DNA of 64,000 bases, taken from positions 372,001 through 436,000 of the forward strand of contig JAJJXM010000029.1 in assembly GCA_024516155.1 (NCBI GenBank). The letters run 5' to 3'. The notes below the pieces were generated by a model. The model made no database searches, was not told where the DNA came from, and saw nothing but the letters and a program-made list of their open reading frames with translations. Positions 50,341 to 60,725 of the stretch are shown here, piece by piece. Positions within the stretch are counted from its first letter, which is position 1; each line of letters opens with the position of its first letter. Origin of the DNA: Pyronema omphalodes (lineage: Eukaryota > Ascomycota > Pezizomycetes > Pezizales > Pyronemataceae). The position numbers and the translations under genes were made by a program.

Positions 50341-51822
50341 AATACATCATCCACGGGTTTAGGGCAAGCGATAAGGGTTCCAATAACCATATGTCGATTT
50401 CTGTCTCTTTCTATCAACCGCCCAGCGCCCGTCCGGCTGTTTGAAACTTCCCGGCCCCCCGCGCGCATGATGATCTTTGATCTTCGCTGTCAACACAGCG
50501 CGGTAAGTAGCATAAAGCATAAGAAGTACCTACCATACGATGTGCCGCATAACCGGTTGATCCGGTATGGCATGGTATGGCATGGGGATACAGTATGTAT
50601 GATGCCCATATAGAAAAAATTTATTGATTTAAAATTTCTCGTATTCTGTATTTCGTTTCGTATTTACATGTGATAGTTGATAGTGATACTGATTGTAATT
50701 TCCATTTCCATTGCAATAATAAATTTCCAATCCTTATAATCCAAACAAAACATCCTCCCCCCTTTCAATCTTGAATCTTCTATTCTTCATCAGAAAAATA
50801 AATTCCAAGTTTATTACAGCAACGACAAAGAAAAACTACAGCTTCCCGGAATTAATAAGGTCAAAGCTAGGTTTATTAAGGGCGTAGGGCGTAGGGCATA
50901 TTATCGATAAGGGTTAAGATTCCTCAATCTCGTTTATCGTACTGTACCAAGATCCAAAAAACCTGTTACCTAACCCCCCGCGCTTCTTCTCACCGCTTGT
51001 CAGTATGTAGCAAGACCCCCCCTCGGGAAAATCCGGTTCATGAAATATCACCCGGTTTATCAAGTTCGCCAAGTTTGTCCCACGATTGTTGTATTAGAAC
51101 AAAAAGACACACCACTTCGGCGCTAAATCAACGCCAACTTTCTCGCTTAAATTTCCTGATTAGGAAATCGCACAGAATTCTCACGGCCTCACCGCCCCAA
51201 CCCCCCACGGCCCTGGCCTCACCACGGCCCTCTGGCATGCCCCGCTTTGGGGATATCGCCTCCCCGCGTAGGATCGCACCCTACCGGGGCCGCCTGCAGT
51301 CTCCCCTCGGCGCACGTAGCCAAACCGACGAGGAAATCTTCGCCACCCCCCTCCGCGTCTCGAACCACGAGATGCAATCCCCGCAATCCCCCACCCCCAT
51401 GCGCATCATTGCCCCTCCTCAGGAAGGAGCACGCAAGAGACCAAACGCTGGAGGAACCCAGGAAGACACCGCGTCGCACGCCCATCGCGAACGCCGTTCT
51501 GACGATGTAGCCCGCATATCGTCGATCCTAAATGTTGACTACATCAGCAACCTTGGACTACGCATCGAGGAGCTGGAAGATCGCATCCCCGCGCTGGAAT
51601 CCGAGGTGCACCACCTCCGCAGCGTAAATCGTGAACTCCAGGCCCAGCTCCAAGCGGTGCGGGCCCTCAAGACCCCCGCTGTCCCCCGAGCGCCGCCCAT
51701 CGCCGCCCCGGCCCCCCGCAAACCCCCATCAGTGGCTGTCCAACCCACTGCTGCGCAAACATATGCAGCAGCGTCCAGTGTACACCTTCCCCCCCAGCCT
51801 CCCCCACAGGAATGGACCGCCC

Positions 51823-51827
51823 ACCAG
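51823..51827. other. Target-site duplication, left copy (ACCAG)
   Basis: ACCAG directly before the left LTR end; the matching copy is at 60721-60725. Confidence 0.95.
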
Positions 51828-53182
51828 TGTGAACCTGGGTATTGAGGCTTTCAATACAGAGGTTTGTCCGATCAGTTAACGCTTCGTTCGCAAGATAGAT
51901 AACTAATAGATTTCTCAAGAGCTAGGAAGTTCAACTAATCGATCACAGGCCGAATAAACTTAAGGGTCTCTCTCGAGGTAACTGGTGTAGATAGGTGTTG
52001 TCGTAACAAGAGATCAGGTTGCTGATGCTGGAGGAGACGGTGGGAAGACTTAGGGTCTTTTATAGACTTTCGTCTACAAGTTCGCCCAGACTTCCCAAGG
52101 GAACCAACTTCCAAACTAAGCTTAGGACATAAGACGTGAGTCAATGCTTTGACAAATCTGCTGATGGCTCGCATCATGCTGCATGCGCAATTATATTAAT
52201 TGCTCACTTGCATGATGACCTCGTGTCAGATTAATCCTTGACATTCCTTGCCGTGCTACCACACCTTCCAATCAGGTATTGGGGTTAAGCGCCTAATGGA
52301 GGGTTACTCCACTTGAGCGCATAATGCAATGACTCCTCTGATAATGACATGTGAGTCATATATCTTATGAGTCGTCTTGATCATAGATCTCCCTAGAGAA
52401 TCTCGATTGCGAGTGAAGGAATCTGACATCATAAGGCAGACTATGCCCTACCGGAGCGCACTGCCCCGTCACATTCCTGTGTGATGTCATTTGCCCCACC
52501 TGCGCGCACTTGCGCGCAGCCACACCCTGGTGTGTACGCAAACGCCGTCTTATCTTGTAGTTGGTAGTCATTGGCCTAAGGTCGCGTCATATCAGTTCCA
52601 TCCAACAGTTTCCCTGAGTGGTGTTCCTTGCTGCAGGACGTCGTCTCATGCTAATGCAATCTTGACCCTTGTCCTGAGCTCCACTCCTGTTGGCTGACTA
52701 GACTCTGCCTTGATCCTTGGCCGACTATCCGCCCAACTCAGACCTCGGATGATCCTATTCGTCTGCCTTGCACTGTCCTGAGAATTCCCTTCTCTTGCAA
52801 GCCCTCTGGTAGCCGTGCTTGGTGGAACACGACCTCAAGTATAAGGAGGTGTCCCTTCGCCGTCGTCTTCTGTCTCCATCAGCGTCGTCTGTAGTCTTCT
52901 CATGGGTAAGTCGACACCCATGAGGTAAGTTGTTCCTCGTTCCCATCCATCTGTGATCCTCCCCAAACTGACAATGAATAACAGGTAGCGACGCCTCGGG
53001 CCGGGATCCTCGTGAGGTCCTTTCGGAAAGTCACGAATCACGTGACGTGGCTAGCTGGAGCTCCTCAGGGGGTTCCGGCCCGGGATACTAACCTTATTAT
53101 TCATCCTCCTGTCGAGTTTGCCATGTTCTCTAAATGTTATACATGTTACCTATTCTATACTCACACAATATAGGGTGTGACA
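51828..53182 (-). repeat. 3' LTR of the Gypsy element
   Basis: 1,355 bp, TGTGAACC at the left end and GGTGTGACA at the right on the plus strand. It aligns without indels to 59366-60720 at a constant offset of 7,538 bases. Confidence 0.97.
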
Positions 53183-53194
53183 CCACCTCCCCCC
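53183..53194 (-). promoter_or_regulatory. Polypurine tract
   Basis: In the element sense GGGGGGAGGTGG abuts the 3' LTR start TGTCACACC. This is the expected plus-strand primer site. Confidence 0.85.
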
Positions 53195-53353
53195 TGTTCA
53201 AGCTTCGTCCCGAAGCAAGTAGCTTATCATTCTGTGATCGCACCTCGCCGCAGCCAAGTGACTTAGTGATCATATATGGATGTAGTCCTCCAGCCCCTAC
53301 ATCCTACTACCAACTCGACCTAATGAAAACCTCGTGGGGAAAAACATTAAGCC

Positions 53354-56300
53354 CTAATCCTTGAGTCGGTAGTCCCTCGGAGAATCAGGGTACTTGAGAT
53401 GAAACTCTCGTAACTTCTCCTGACCTCCTACTGAAAAGTTGTCGAATGGTTCTGCCGTCCAATCCTTTTTATTAGGCCAACCTAGCCATTTAACAAGGTA
53501 TAAGATTCGATTGCCAGATTTGTAGCTGCTCATTACTTCATCGATATCATATTCCTCGCTTCCCTCAACGTCGTCTGCTTCCCGTAAAATTTTGTTTGTA
53601 TCAGGTGGAGCCCGAGTTCCTGCTCTAAAGGGCTCAAGTAATGAGGTATGGAAGACGTTGTGTATCTTCCATTTTCGTGGGAGCGTGAGTCGTACTGCTG
53701 TTGGGGAGATGACTTTTTCGACTTGGAAGGGACCATGTTGTTTATGGTCTAGCTTCCTCGATGGGCGTCTGGTTCGTATGTTGCGTCCATCTAACATGAC
53801 CAAGTCTCCTACTTGGTATTCGGGTGCCTCCTGTCGTTTCTGGTCTGCATAGTGTTTCATTCTTTCTTGTGTTTTTTGAAGGGCTAACTTGGCTCCTTCG
53901 TGTATCGTATGCATCCAGTGGGCGTAGGCTTTGCTGGCTGGGTTGCGCACAGCAGTTGCCGAAGGGTTGCTCGTATTTGGGTAGAACCCATAATTAGCGT
54001 AAAATGGTGAAAGTCCAGTTGCGCTTGTGACTGAGTTGTTGTATGCGAACTCAGCCATGGGTACGAGGTCAGCCCAGTCATCCATTTCGTGGTTAACAAA
54101 AGAGCGGAGGTAAGCTTCGATTGTTTGATTAAGCCGTTCCGTTTGTCCGTCCGTCTGTGGGTGGAAGGCTGTTGACATTCTTGGTTTTATTCCTAACGTT
54201 CCAAGAAATGCTTTCCAGGTGGTGCTTGTAAACCTGGAGTCCCTGTCCGACACGATATCCTTGGGTAGGCCATGTAACTTCCATATTTCCTTTGCGAAGA
54301 TCCTAACAAGGTCTGCAGTTGTCTTGCCGTCTTTTTGTAAAGGAATAAAGTGTGCCATTTTCGTAAATCGATCAACTATAACCCATAGTTGATCACACCC
54401 ATTTGATTCTGGAAGGTCGGTGATAAAATCCATAGCAATAGATTGCCATGGGGCATATGTTAATTCCAAAGGTTGCAACGTTCCATATTTTTGGTGCCTA
54501 GCCGTCTTGTCCTTCTGACATTCCAGACAGCTCTGTACATATTCAATTATTTTTTCGTCCATCTTCGGCCACCAAAAATTTCTTCTTATTAATTCAATGG
54601 TCTTATCCTGACCAAAGTGTCCTGCAATTTTCGAGTCATGCTCTGACTCCAGGACCATGTTGACTAAATCCTTTGGCACCCATAACTTCTCTTTCCGATA
54701 GATTATGCCATCTTCTATCGTTAGTGGATCCTTTATTTTGTTTGCTGCTTTTTTATAATTTTCGTCAAGTTCTCCAGCCTCTTTAACCATCTTTAAAAAT
54801 TCTCCAGACCATTTAACAGAAGGAATAGAATTAAGCCGAGCTGAAGAAACAATGAATGACGTTCCTTCTCCTCCACTGCTGATTGCTGAAATTGAAGCAA
54901 AATGTTCTTTGTGAAGGATAGTCGTAATCGGCTGATCCTCACCTCCCCCCTTTTCAGGGCGGAACTCCGGACGCCTTGACAAAGCATCAGGCTTTCCATT
55001 CTTACTTCCAGGTCTGTAAAAAATCTTGAAGTCAATACCAGCAAGTTCTTGGGCCCACCTTGCTTGCCGACGATTGAGTACTTTAGTTGTGGTGAAGTAC
55101 TCCAAATTTTGATGGTCGCTGAACACTTGAACCGTATGCATTGCTCCCTCCAAGTATCTTCTCCATATTTTAAACGAATCCACAATAGCCAAGAGCTCTT
55201 TATCATGGATTTCGTAGTTGATTTCTGCTGGAGTAAATTTTCTGGAGTGGAAAGCAATAGGGTGCAGCTTTCCGTCCTCTCCTTTCTGAGATAGGACTGC
55301 GCCTAAGGCAAAGTCAGAGGCATCAGTTTCAACGATGCAAACCTTCTTCGGATCAAAATGACCCAGTATTGGCGCTTTCGTGAACCTCTGCTTCAACTCG
55401 TCAAATGCCAATTCCATGGCAACAGTCCATTCCCACTTCTTCGGATCGCCCTTGGTTGATTCAGTAAGAGGACGACAAATTCTTGAGAAGTCCTTTATGA
55501 ACCGGCGATAGAAGTTTGCAAATCCGAGAAAGCCTTGTGTCTCTTTCAGGGATTTAGGAGGTTCCCAAACCAGGACGGTTTCCACTTTATCCTTTGCCAT
55601 TTCTATCCCTTCTTCGCTTATGATATACCCCAAAAATTCCACTTTGTTTGTCCCCCAAACACATTTCTCCGGAGATATCACCAGCCCATTCTCTTCCAGT
55701 CTTTTTAAGACTTCCTTAACCAATTTATCATGTTCCTCCTCCGTTTCCGCGTAAATCAGAACATCGTCAATATAAGCAATTACTCCCTGGTCCAACATAT
55801 CTCTAAAGATATGATTCATCATATCTTGGAACGTGGCCGGTGCATTGCTTAAGCCAAAAGGCATTACCAAAAATTCATAAAGCCCATACCTGCATCTGAA
55901 GGCAGTTTTCCACTCATCGCCTTCTTTGATCCTGATTAAATGATAGCCGTTCTTCAAATCCATTTTCGTGAAGAACTTGGCTCCTCTTACTCTGTCTTGT
56001 AATTCAGACATAAGAGGGAGGGGGTAGCGATTTGCTATTGTTATTTTATTGATCCCCCTGTAATCCACACAAAGCCGTAAACCTCGCCCATGGGGTTTTG
56101 GCACAAAGAGAATTGGTGCTGCTGCAGGAGATTTGGATGGTCGAATCTTTCCTGTCCTTAGCATTTCTTTAAGCCATTCTCTGAGTGTTTCCAACTCCAC
56201 TTCATTCAGCGCATAGACTGGACCCCAAGGAGGAGTTTCCCCTTCCTTCAAATCTATGGCGTGGTCGTAGGGTTTGTGTTCAGGAAGCCTGTCTGCTGCT

Positions 56301-57060
56301 TCCTTTGTCATTATGTTAATCCACTTACGGAATTTCTCAGGGACTTGTTGAAGTGCCTCTGATAATTCTTCCTTCGTGGCAACAGCTGAAATATGGCCTA
56401 TTACTGAGGCCTCAGGATGGTCGAGTACGCGGCGGTCGACCTTGAGTGAAAATGTACTGGCCTGAGCCTTAGTACAATGTTCGATGCAACGTGTAGTTGT
56501 GAAGGAGATGTTATTGCTATCTCCCCATATGTTGCAAGGTTGATGTCTGGCCATCCACCAATAAGGGAGGATGACATCACAGTCGCTGTCAAGAGGGGCG
56601 ACTTCGAAGGCTTCTGCTGCAAAGTGCTGTTTGTGTTGCAGCATAAAAGGGACTGTAAAGAATTCTCCTGCACCGGCAACTATTTCATTGTTGAAGTTGC
56701 GGATTTGAAGAGGCTTGTCTCTCTTCACAGTTGGTAGGTTGTAGTTATGGACAAATCCTTTGTCCAATAATGCTGAGGTGGAGCCTGTATCTAATAGGAC
56801 TCGCACCGTTCTGAATTTGTTCTTTGACCAATTCAACACCATGTTGATTATTGGCCTTTGTCCATGATGGGGTGGAACCACAGCTTCCATTTTCATTCCT
56901 TTGAAGGAGGTTCCTTTGTCGGTTCGTCGATGTTTTGTCTTGGTCGACTCCAAGCTGTCCAATGTTTTTCTTTTTGTCCCACAACAAATAATATTTTCTG
57001 CGTCAGATGTACATTCTTCCTCCTCAGGTGACGCAACCCTAGAGGACCTTAAAAATCCGA
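53354..57060 (-). CDS. pol: Gypsy Pol: protease, RT, RNase H, integrase, chromodomain
   Basis: The open -1 frame runs from the gag end to the stop at 53354. There is no ATG at its head, so it must be made by frameshift; 1202 residues follow the first TTG at 56962. Numbered from that TTG: protease DTGS at 58-61; reverse transcriptase with LRLCVDYRGIN, MPFGLSNAPATFQ and catalytic YIDD at 397-400; RNase H with ETDASDFALGAVLSQ near 545-560. Integrase shows an H/C zinc finger (SCLECQ near 811-816), then MDFI, SDRDSRF and the Glu of GQTERLN (about 845, 908 and 942) forming the DDE triad. A chromodomain with YLVKWLGWPNKKDWTAEPF lies at about 1138-1190. No internal stop is seen. Chromodomains in this family steer insertion to marked chromatin. 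Confidence 0.95.
57049..57060 (-). promoter_or_regulatory. Probable -1 frameshift site at the gag stop codon
   Basis: In the sense strand the end of gag reads TCG GAT TTT TAA. The pol frame, closed upstream by two adjacent TGAs, is open only from GGA GTC GGA TTT TTA on. Slippage therefore has to happen within about 15 bases, and the T5 run next to the stop is the only homopolymer there. Confidence 0.6.
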
Positions 57061-59238
57061 CTCCTCATCATTTTGCTCAATCTCCCAAATCCTGGGCTGA
57101 GCATCTTCCATTATTTCATCCTCATCCTGCCGCACTGCTGCGGTCTTTGTCTTTTTTGTTTCCTTGGGCTTCTCCTGCCCTTTGTTTCCATCATCATCAT
57201 CGTCTCTCTTCCTCTTGCCAGAGGAAGCAACCTTTCCTTCGCCAGAGAGCTCTGTTCCTCCAACTGTCTTCTTAGCGTAACAATCAAACATCTTATGTCC
57301 TGATCGCCCGCATCTCCAACAGTCAGCCTTTTCCTTCTTATGTTTATCAATTTCGCTCTGAGGAACATTCTGCAGAGCTTCCCTCCCTGACACAAAAATT
57401 GACTTCTTGTCCTTTTTCCCAGAAAAACTCTTTTTCTCCTTTTTATCCTTAAATTTATCCTTGTGCTGCACCTCCTTTGGGCGCACAGTTTCCTTATGTT
57501 TTCCTTTATCTTTATGGCGGTCCTCCCGCACTTCCAAAGTCTTTTTCTTATGACCCTTCAATTCCTCTTCCAAATTTTCCACAACATGAGCAGCTTCCTT
57601 AACTGCATCAATCATTGCTTCATCGTCTGTTGGAATTCCTCCAAATCTCTGATATACCATTTTTTTGATTGAGGGCGTCATTGCCTCCCATATGACGTTT
57701 CGATACATGGGGCCAATTGCTCCCACACGCATATTCAGATCTTCCAATTTAGTTATATAGTCGTCAATATCTCCATCGTACTGGAGCTCCGTAATCCTTT
57801 TAACGTCTTTTTGTGCTTCTCGCTTATCCTCAAACCTAGTTTCAATAGAGCTTGAGAAAGCTTGCCATGTATCCTTAAGTCCTGATCTTTGAATGGACTT
57901 TCGCCGTTCCTGGTGCCAACTGAGAGCTTTGTGAGTAAGCAAGCTCCCAACCCATTTTACCTGGTCGTCCTCATCTGGAAACGCCTTGGCGTATGTCGCA
58001 ATGTAATCTTGAACAGACATCCACCAAGCCCTAAACAAATTCTTGTCCTTTCCGGAAAAATATTGAGGAGCCTTCATCTCTGGCATTTTAGGTCTCCTCG
58101 GCTCGTTAACCCCCGATTGCTGCAATTTATTAACAAGTGATTCTAAGAATGCCTCTGTTGCATTCTTTGTTTCCGGGTTCTTTTGTTTTGCCTTTTCCTT
58201 GCGTTCCTGGCGCTTTCTCTCCAAGGCTTTCCTGATGTATTCATCATCTGAATCTTCGTCATCAGAAGGGTCAGATGGTGGTGGTGGAGGTGGTGGGAGT
58301 CCTCCTCCTGGTGGCTTGCTTCCTCTACCACCGTTTCTGCCGCCATTTTGAACAGATCCATCTACTGATGGAGGCAACGGGACTTCGGGTGCTCTGCCAA
58401 GAGAGGGAGGTCTGGGAGTCATCTCCTCATGCATAGCCTCGGTTAGCGACTTAGCATCGAAATGCTCCTTCCTCTGGATCTTTGACATAACAAGGTCAAT
58501 AACCTTGTTTACCAGCTCCAATTTCTCTTCCTCCCTTTGTTCATAATAGTCCAGTAAGCGCTGCTGATGCATCTCTTCAGCCTTAGACAGAGCTGCGATT
58601 CGCCTATCCCTTTGCTCATCGTCCTGCTTCCTAATGGCGTCCTGTGTATTTTTCTCAACTGCCCATTCCTCAATTTCTTTATTAATCTCGAGTTGTCTTT
58701 GGGTAAAGGCTTCGAGGATAGCATTCGTTGTTTGAATGCCGTGATTGAGCCTTTCAGCAGCCGCTTGGTTGGCTGCTTCTTTAGCCTTTGTGTCTGTGGC
58801 AAGATTGCCAATTGTCCTCCAAACTTGGCCGGCAAAGTCGTTGCTGGCCTGAACGAGTCGCGTTACGGTTTGTAGGTTGATCTCCTGGTCTAGGTCCCCT
58901 TTCTTTGCCAAGGTATCATAGGCCTTTTGCATACCCTGGGCCATTTCCTGATACAACCCTTTCATCCGCTGTAACTCTTCATTCATAGCAGCCCCAGATC
59001 CGACTGCCTCAACCAACCTCTTGATATCCTCCTCATTGGCGTTCATTCTTTCCATCATTAGAATGACCCAGTCAGGGACTTCTCCGAGATGGAGGGTAGT
59101 TCCATGGTGGACTCTAGGAGTTCCAACCGAAGTAACTTCCTCCCAAGAGCGAGGGCGGGTGATGCTGACAGTATCGCCCATTGGAGCATCAAGTCCATCG
59201 TCGTGACGGGAAGTGCCGGTGATTCTTCGAGCGGCCAT
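57049..59238 (-). CDS. gag: Gypsy Gag polyprotein with CCHC knuckle
   Basis: 729 aa from ATG 59238 to TAA at 57051-57049. The N-terminal third is helical and Glu/Gln/Lys-rich (probable coiled coil), followed by a Gly/Pro-rich linker (SKPPGGGLPPPPPPPSDPSD) and an acidic/basic stretch. A retrotransposon capsid domain comes next (KAPQYFSGKDKNLFRAWWMS, AFSSSIETRFEDKREAQKDV, YDGDIDDYITKLEDLNMRVG). After a Lys-rich zone a single zinc knuckle, CWRCGRSGHKMFDC (residues 640-653), binds RNA, and the tail is acidic. It forms the virus-like particle. At 729 residues it is longer than many fungal Gypsy Gags, mainly through the N-terminal helical part. Stop context is GGA-TTTTT-AAG, where pol opens in the -1 frame. 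Confidence 0.92.
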   Translation of the reverse strand: MAARRITGTSRHDDGLDAPMGDTVSITRPRSWEEVTSVGTPRVHHGTTLHLGEVPDWVILMMERMNANEEDIKRLVEAVGSGAAMNEELQRMKGLYQEMAQGMQKAYDTLAKKGDLDQEINLQTVTRLVQASNDFAGQVWRTIGNLATDTKAKEAANQAAAERLNHGIQTTNAILEAFTQRQLEINKEIEEWAVEKNTQDAIRKQDDEQRDRRIAALSKAEEMHQQRLLDYYEQREEEKLELVNKVIDLVMSKIQRKEHFDAKSLTEAMHEEMTPRPPSLGRAPEVPLPPSVDGSVQNGGRNGGRGSKPPGGGLPPPPPPPSDPSDDEDSDDEYIRKALERKRQERKEKAKQKNPETKNATEAFLESLVNKLQQSGVNEPRRPKMPEMKAPQYFSGKDKNLFRAWWMSVQDYIATYAKAFPDEDDQVKWVGSLLTHKALSWHQERRKSIQRSGLKDTWQAFSSSIETRFEDKREAQKDVKRITELQYDGDIDDYITKLEDLNMRVGAIGPMYRNVIWEAMTPSIKKMVYQRFGGIPTDDEAMIDAVKEAAHVVENLEEELKGHKKKTLEVREDRHKDKGKHKETVRPKEVQHKDKFKDKKEKKSFSGKKDKKSIFVSGREALQNVPQSEIDKHKKEKADCWRCGRSGHKMFDCYAKKTVGGTELSGEGKVASSGKRKRDDDDDGNKGQEKPKETKKTKTAAVRQDEDEIMEDAQPRIWEIEQNDEESDF

Positions 59239-59351
59239 TGTTGGTTGAATGTTTTTGTTTGTAGTTTTTTGTAGGAGGATCTTTTGGTGTCGTCTTGCCC
59301 TAGAAGAGGGTCTTCCGTATGCGTGTCGAAAAGTAAACTTAGTAGCTTGAG

Positions 59352-59363
59352 CCTTAAGTTTAT
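59352..59363 (-). promoter_or_regulatory. Primer-binding site, self-priming type
   Basis: Two bases inside the 5' LTR the element sense reads ATAAACTTAAGG. This is a perfect 12-base complement of CCTTAAGTTTAT in the same LTR (59503-59492), and I see no tRNA-like TGG-starting site. This is the arrangement of Tf1/sushi-group elements, where the 5' end of the transcript folds back to prime minus-strand DNA. Confidence 0.7.
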
Positions 59364-59365
59364 AG

Positions 59366-60720
59366 TGTGAACCTGGGTATTGAGGCTTTCAATACAGAGG
59401 TTTGTCCGATCAGTTAACGCTTCGTTCGCAAGATAGATAACTAATAGATTTCTCAAGAGCTAGGAAGTTCAACTAATCGATCACAGGCCGAATAAACTTA
59501 AGGGTCTCTCTCGAGGTAACTGGTGTAGATAGGTGTTGTCGTAACAAGAGATCAGGTTGCTGATGCTGGAGGAGACGGTGGGAAGACTTAGGGTCTTTTA
59601 TAGACTTTCGTCTACAAGTTCGCCCAGACTTCCCAAGGGAACCAACTTCCAAACTAAGCTTAGGACATAAGACGTGAGTCAATGCTTTGACAAATCTGCT
59701 GATGGCTCGCATCATGCTGCATGCGCAATTATATTAATTGCTCACTTGCATGATGACCTCGTGTCAGATTAATCCTTGACATTCCTTGCCGTGCTACCAC
59801 ACCTTCCAATCAGGTATTGGGGTTAAGCGCCTAATGGAGGGTTACTCCACTTGAGCGCATAATGCAATGACTCCTCTGATAATGACATGTGAGTCATATA
59901 TCTTATGAGTCGTCTTGATCATAGATCTCCCTAGAGAATCTCGATTGCGAGTGAAGGAATCTGACATCATAAGGCAGACTATGCCCTACCGGAGCGCACT
60001 GCCCCGTCACATTCCTGTGTGATGTCATTTGCCCCACCTGCGCGCACTTGCGCGCAGCCACACCCTGGTGTGTACGCAAACGCCGTCTTATCTTGTAGTT
60101 GGTAGTCATTGGCCTAAGGTCGCGTCATATCAGTTCCATCCAACAGTTTCCCTGAGTGGTGTTCCTTGCTGCAGGACGTCGTCTCATGCTAATGCAATCT
60201 TGACCCTTGTCCTGAGCTCCACTCCTGTTGGCTGACTAGACTCTGCCTTGATCCTTGGCCGACTATCCGCCCAACTCAGACCTCGGATGATCCTATTCGT
60301 CTGCCTTGCACTGTCCTGAGAATTCCCTTCTCTTGCAAGCCCTCTGGTAGCCGTGCTTGGTGGAACACGACCTCAAGTATAAGGAGGTGTCCCTTCGCCG
60401 TCGTCTTCTGTCTCCATCAGCGTCGTCTGTAGTCTTCTCATGGGTAAGTCGACACCCATGAGGTAAGTTGTTCCTCGTTCCCATCCATCTGTGATCCTCC
60501 CCAAACTGACAATGAATAACAGGTAGCGACGCCTCGGGCCGGGATCCTCGTGAGGTCCTTTCGGAAAGTCACGAATCACGTGACGTGGCTAGCTGGAGCT
60601 CCTCAGGGGGTTCCGGCCCGGGATACTAACCTTATTATTCATCCTCCTGTCGAGTTTGCCATGTTCTCTAAATGTTATACATGTTACCTATTCTATACTC
60701 ACACAATATAGGGTGTGACA
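59366..60720 (-). repeat. 5' LTR of the Gypsy element (promoter LTR)
   Basis: The same 1,355 bp sequence as the other LTR. In the element's own sense it starts TGTCACACCC, and a TATAAAAG box lies at 59602-59595. It must drive transcription leftward into gag. Confidence 0.97.
59595..59602 (-). promoter_or_regulatory. TATA box of the Gypsy 5' LTR
   Basis: TATAAAAG on the minus strand, the only strong TATA box seen in the LTR. The copy in the 3' LTR is at 52057-52064. It lies about 92 bases upstream of the sequence complementary to the primer-binding site. Confidence 0.6.
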
Positions 60721-60725
60721 ACCAG
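60721..60725. other. Target-site duplication, right copy (ACCAG)
   Basis: ACCAG directly after the right LTR end; it pairs with 51823-51827. Together they mark the insertion point inside LINE ORF1. Confidence 0.95.

Larger units (their letters stand above)
48396..51236. other. Repeat-rich intergenic DNA between snf4 and the LINE
   Basis: No gene supported. It holds a 9-bp GC-rich tandem repeat upstream of snf4, a degenerate ~32-bp minisatellite, a 19-base G-run, and an ACAAAC/ATAAAC/ACATAC simple repeat at about 50205-50340. The LINE 5' untranslated region probably occupies the right end, but I cannot place its boundary. Confidence 0.5.
51828..60720 (-). mobile_element. Complete Gypsy chromovirus (LTR retrotransposon), 8,893 bp
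   Basis: The element runs leftward: 5' LTR 59366-60720, primer-binding site, gag, pol, polypurine tract, 3' LTR 51828-53182. Both LTRs are 1,355 bp, with ends TG...CA, and I see no difference between them. The flanks carry a 5-bp direct duplication ACCAG (51823-51827 and 60721-60725), showing normal integrase-mediated insertion. The gene order (RT before integrase) and a C-terminal chromodomain place it among Gypsy/Ty3 chromoviruses. gag and pol are uninterrupted, so it may be active. Confidence 0.97.

Noticed and set aside
50997..51236. Extending LINE ORF1 upstream of 51237 to a non-ATG start
   Set aside because: The extra ~80 residues have no motif, and the first ATG with Tad-like downstream sequence is at 51237.
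56962..56964. TTG at 56962 as the real start of Gypsy pol
   Set aside because: The frame is open up to the gag stop without any ATG, and pol of this class is made as a Gag-Pol fusion, so a frameshift fits better than a TTG start.
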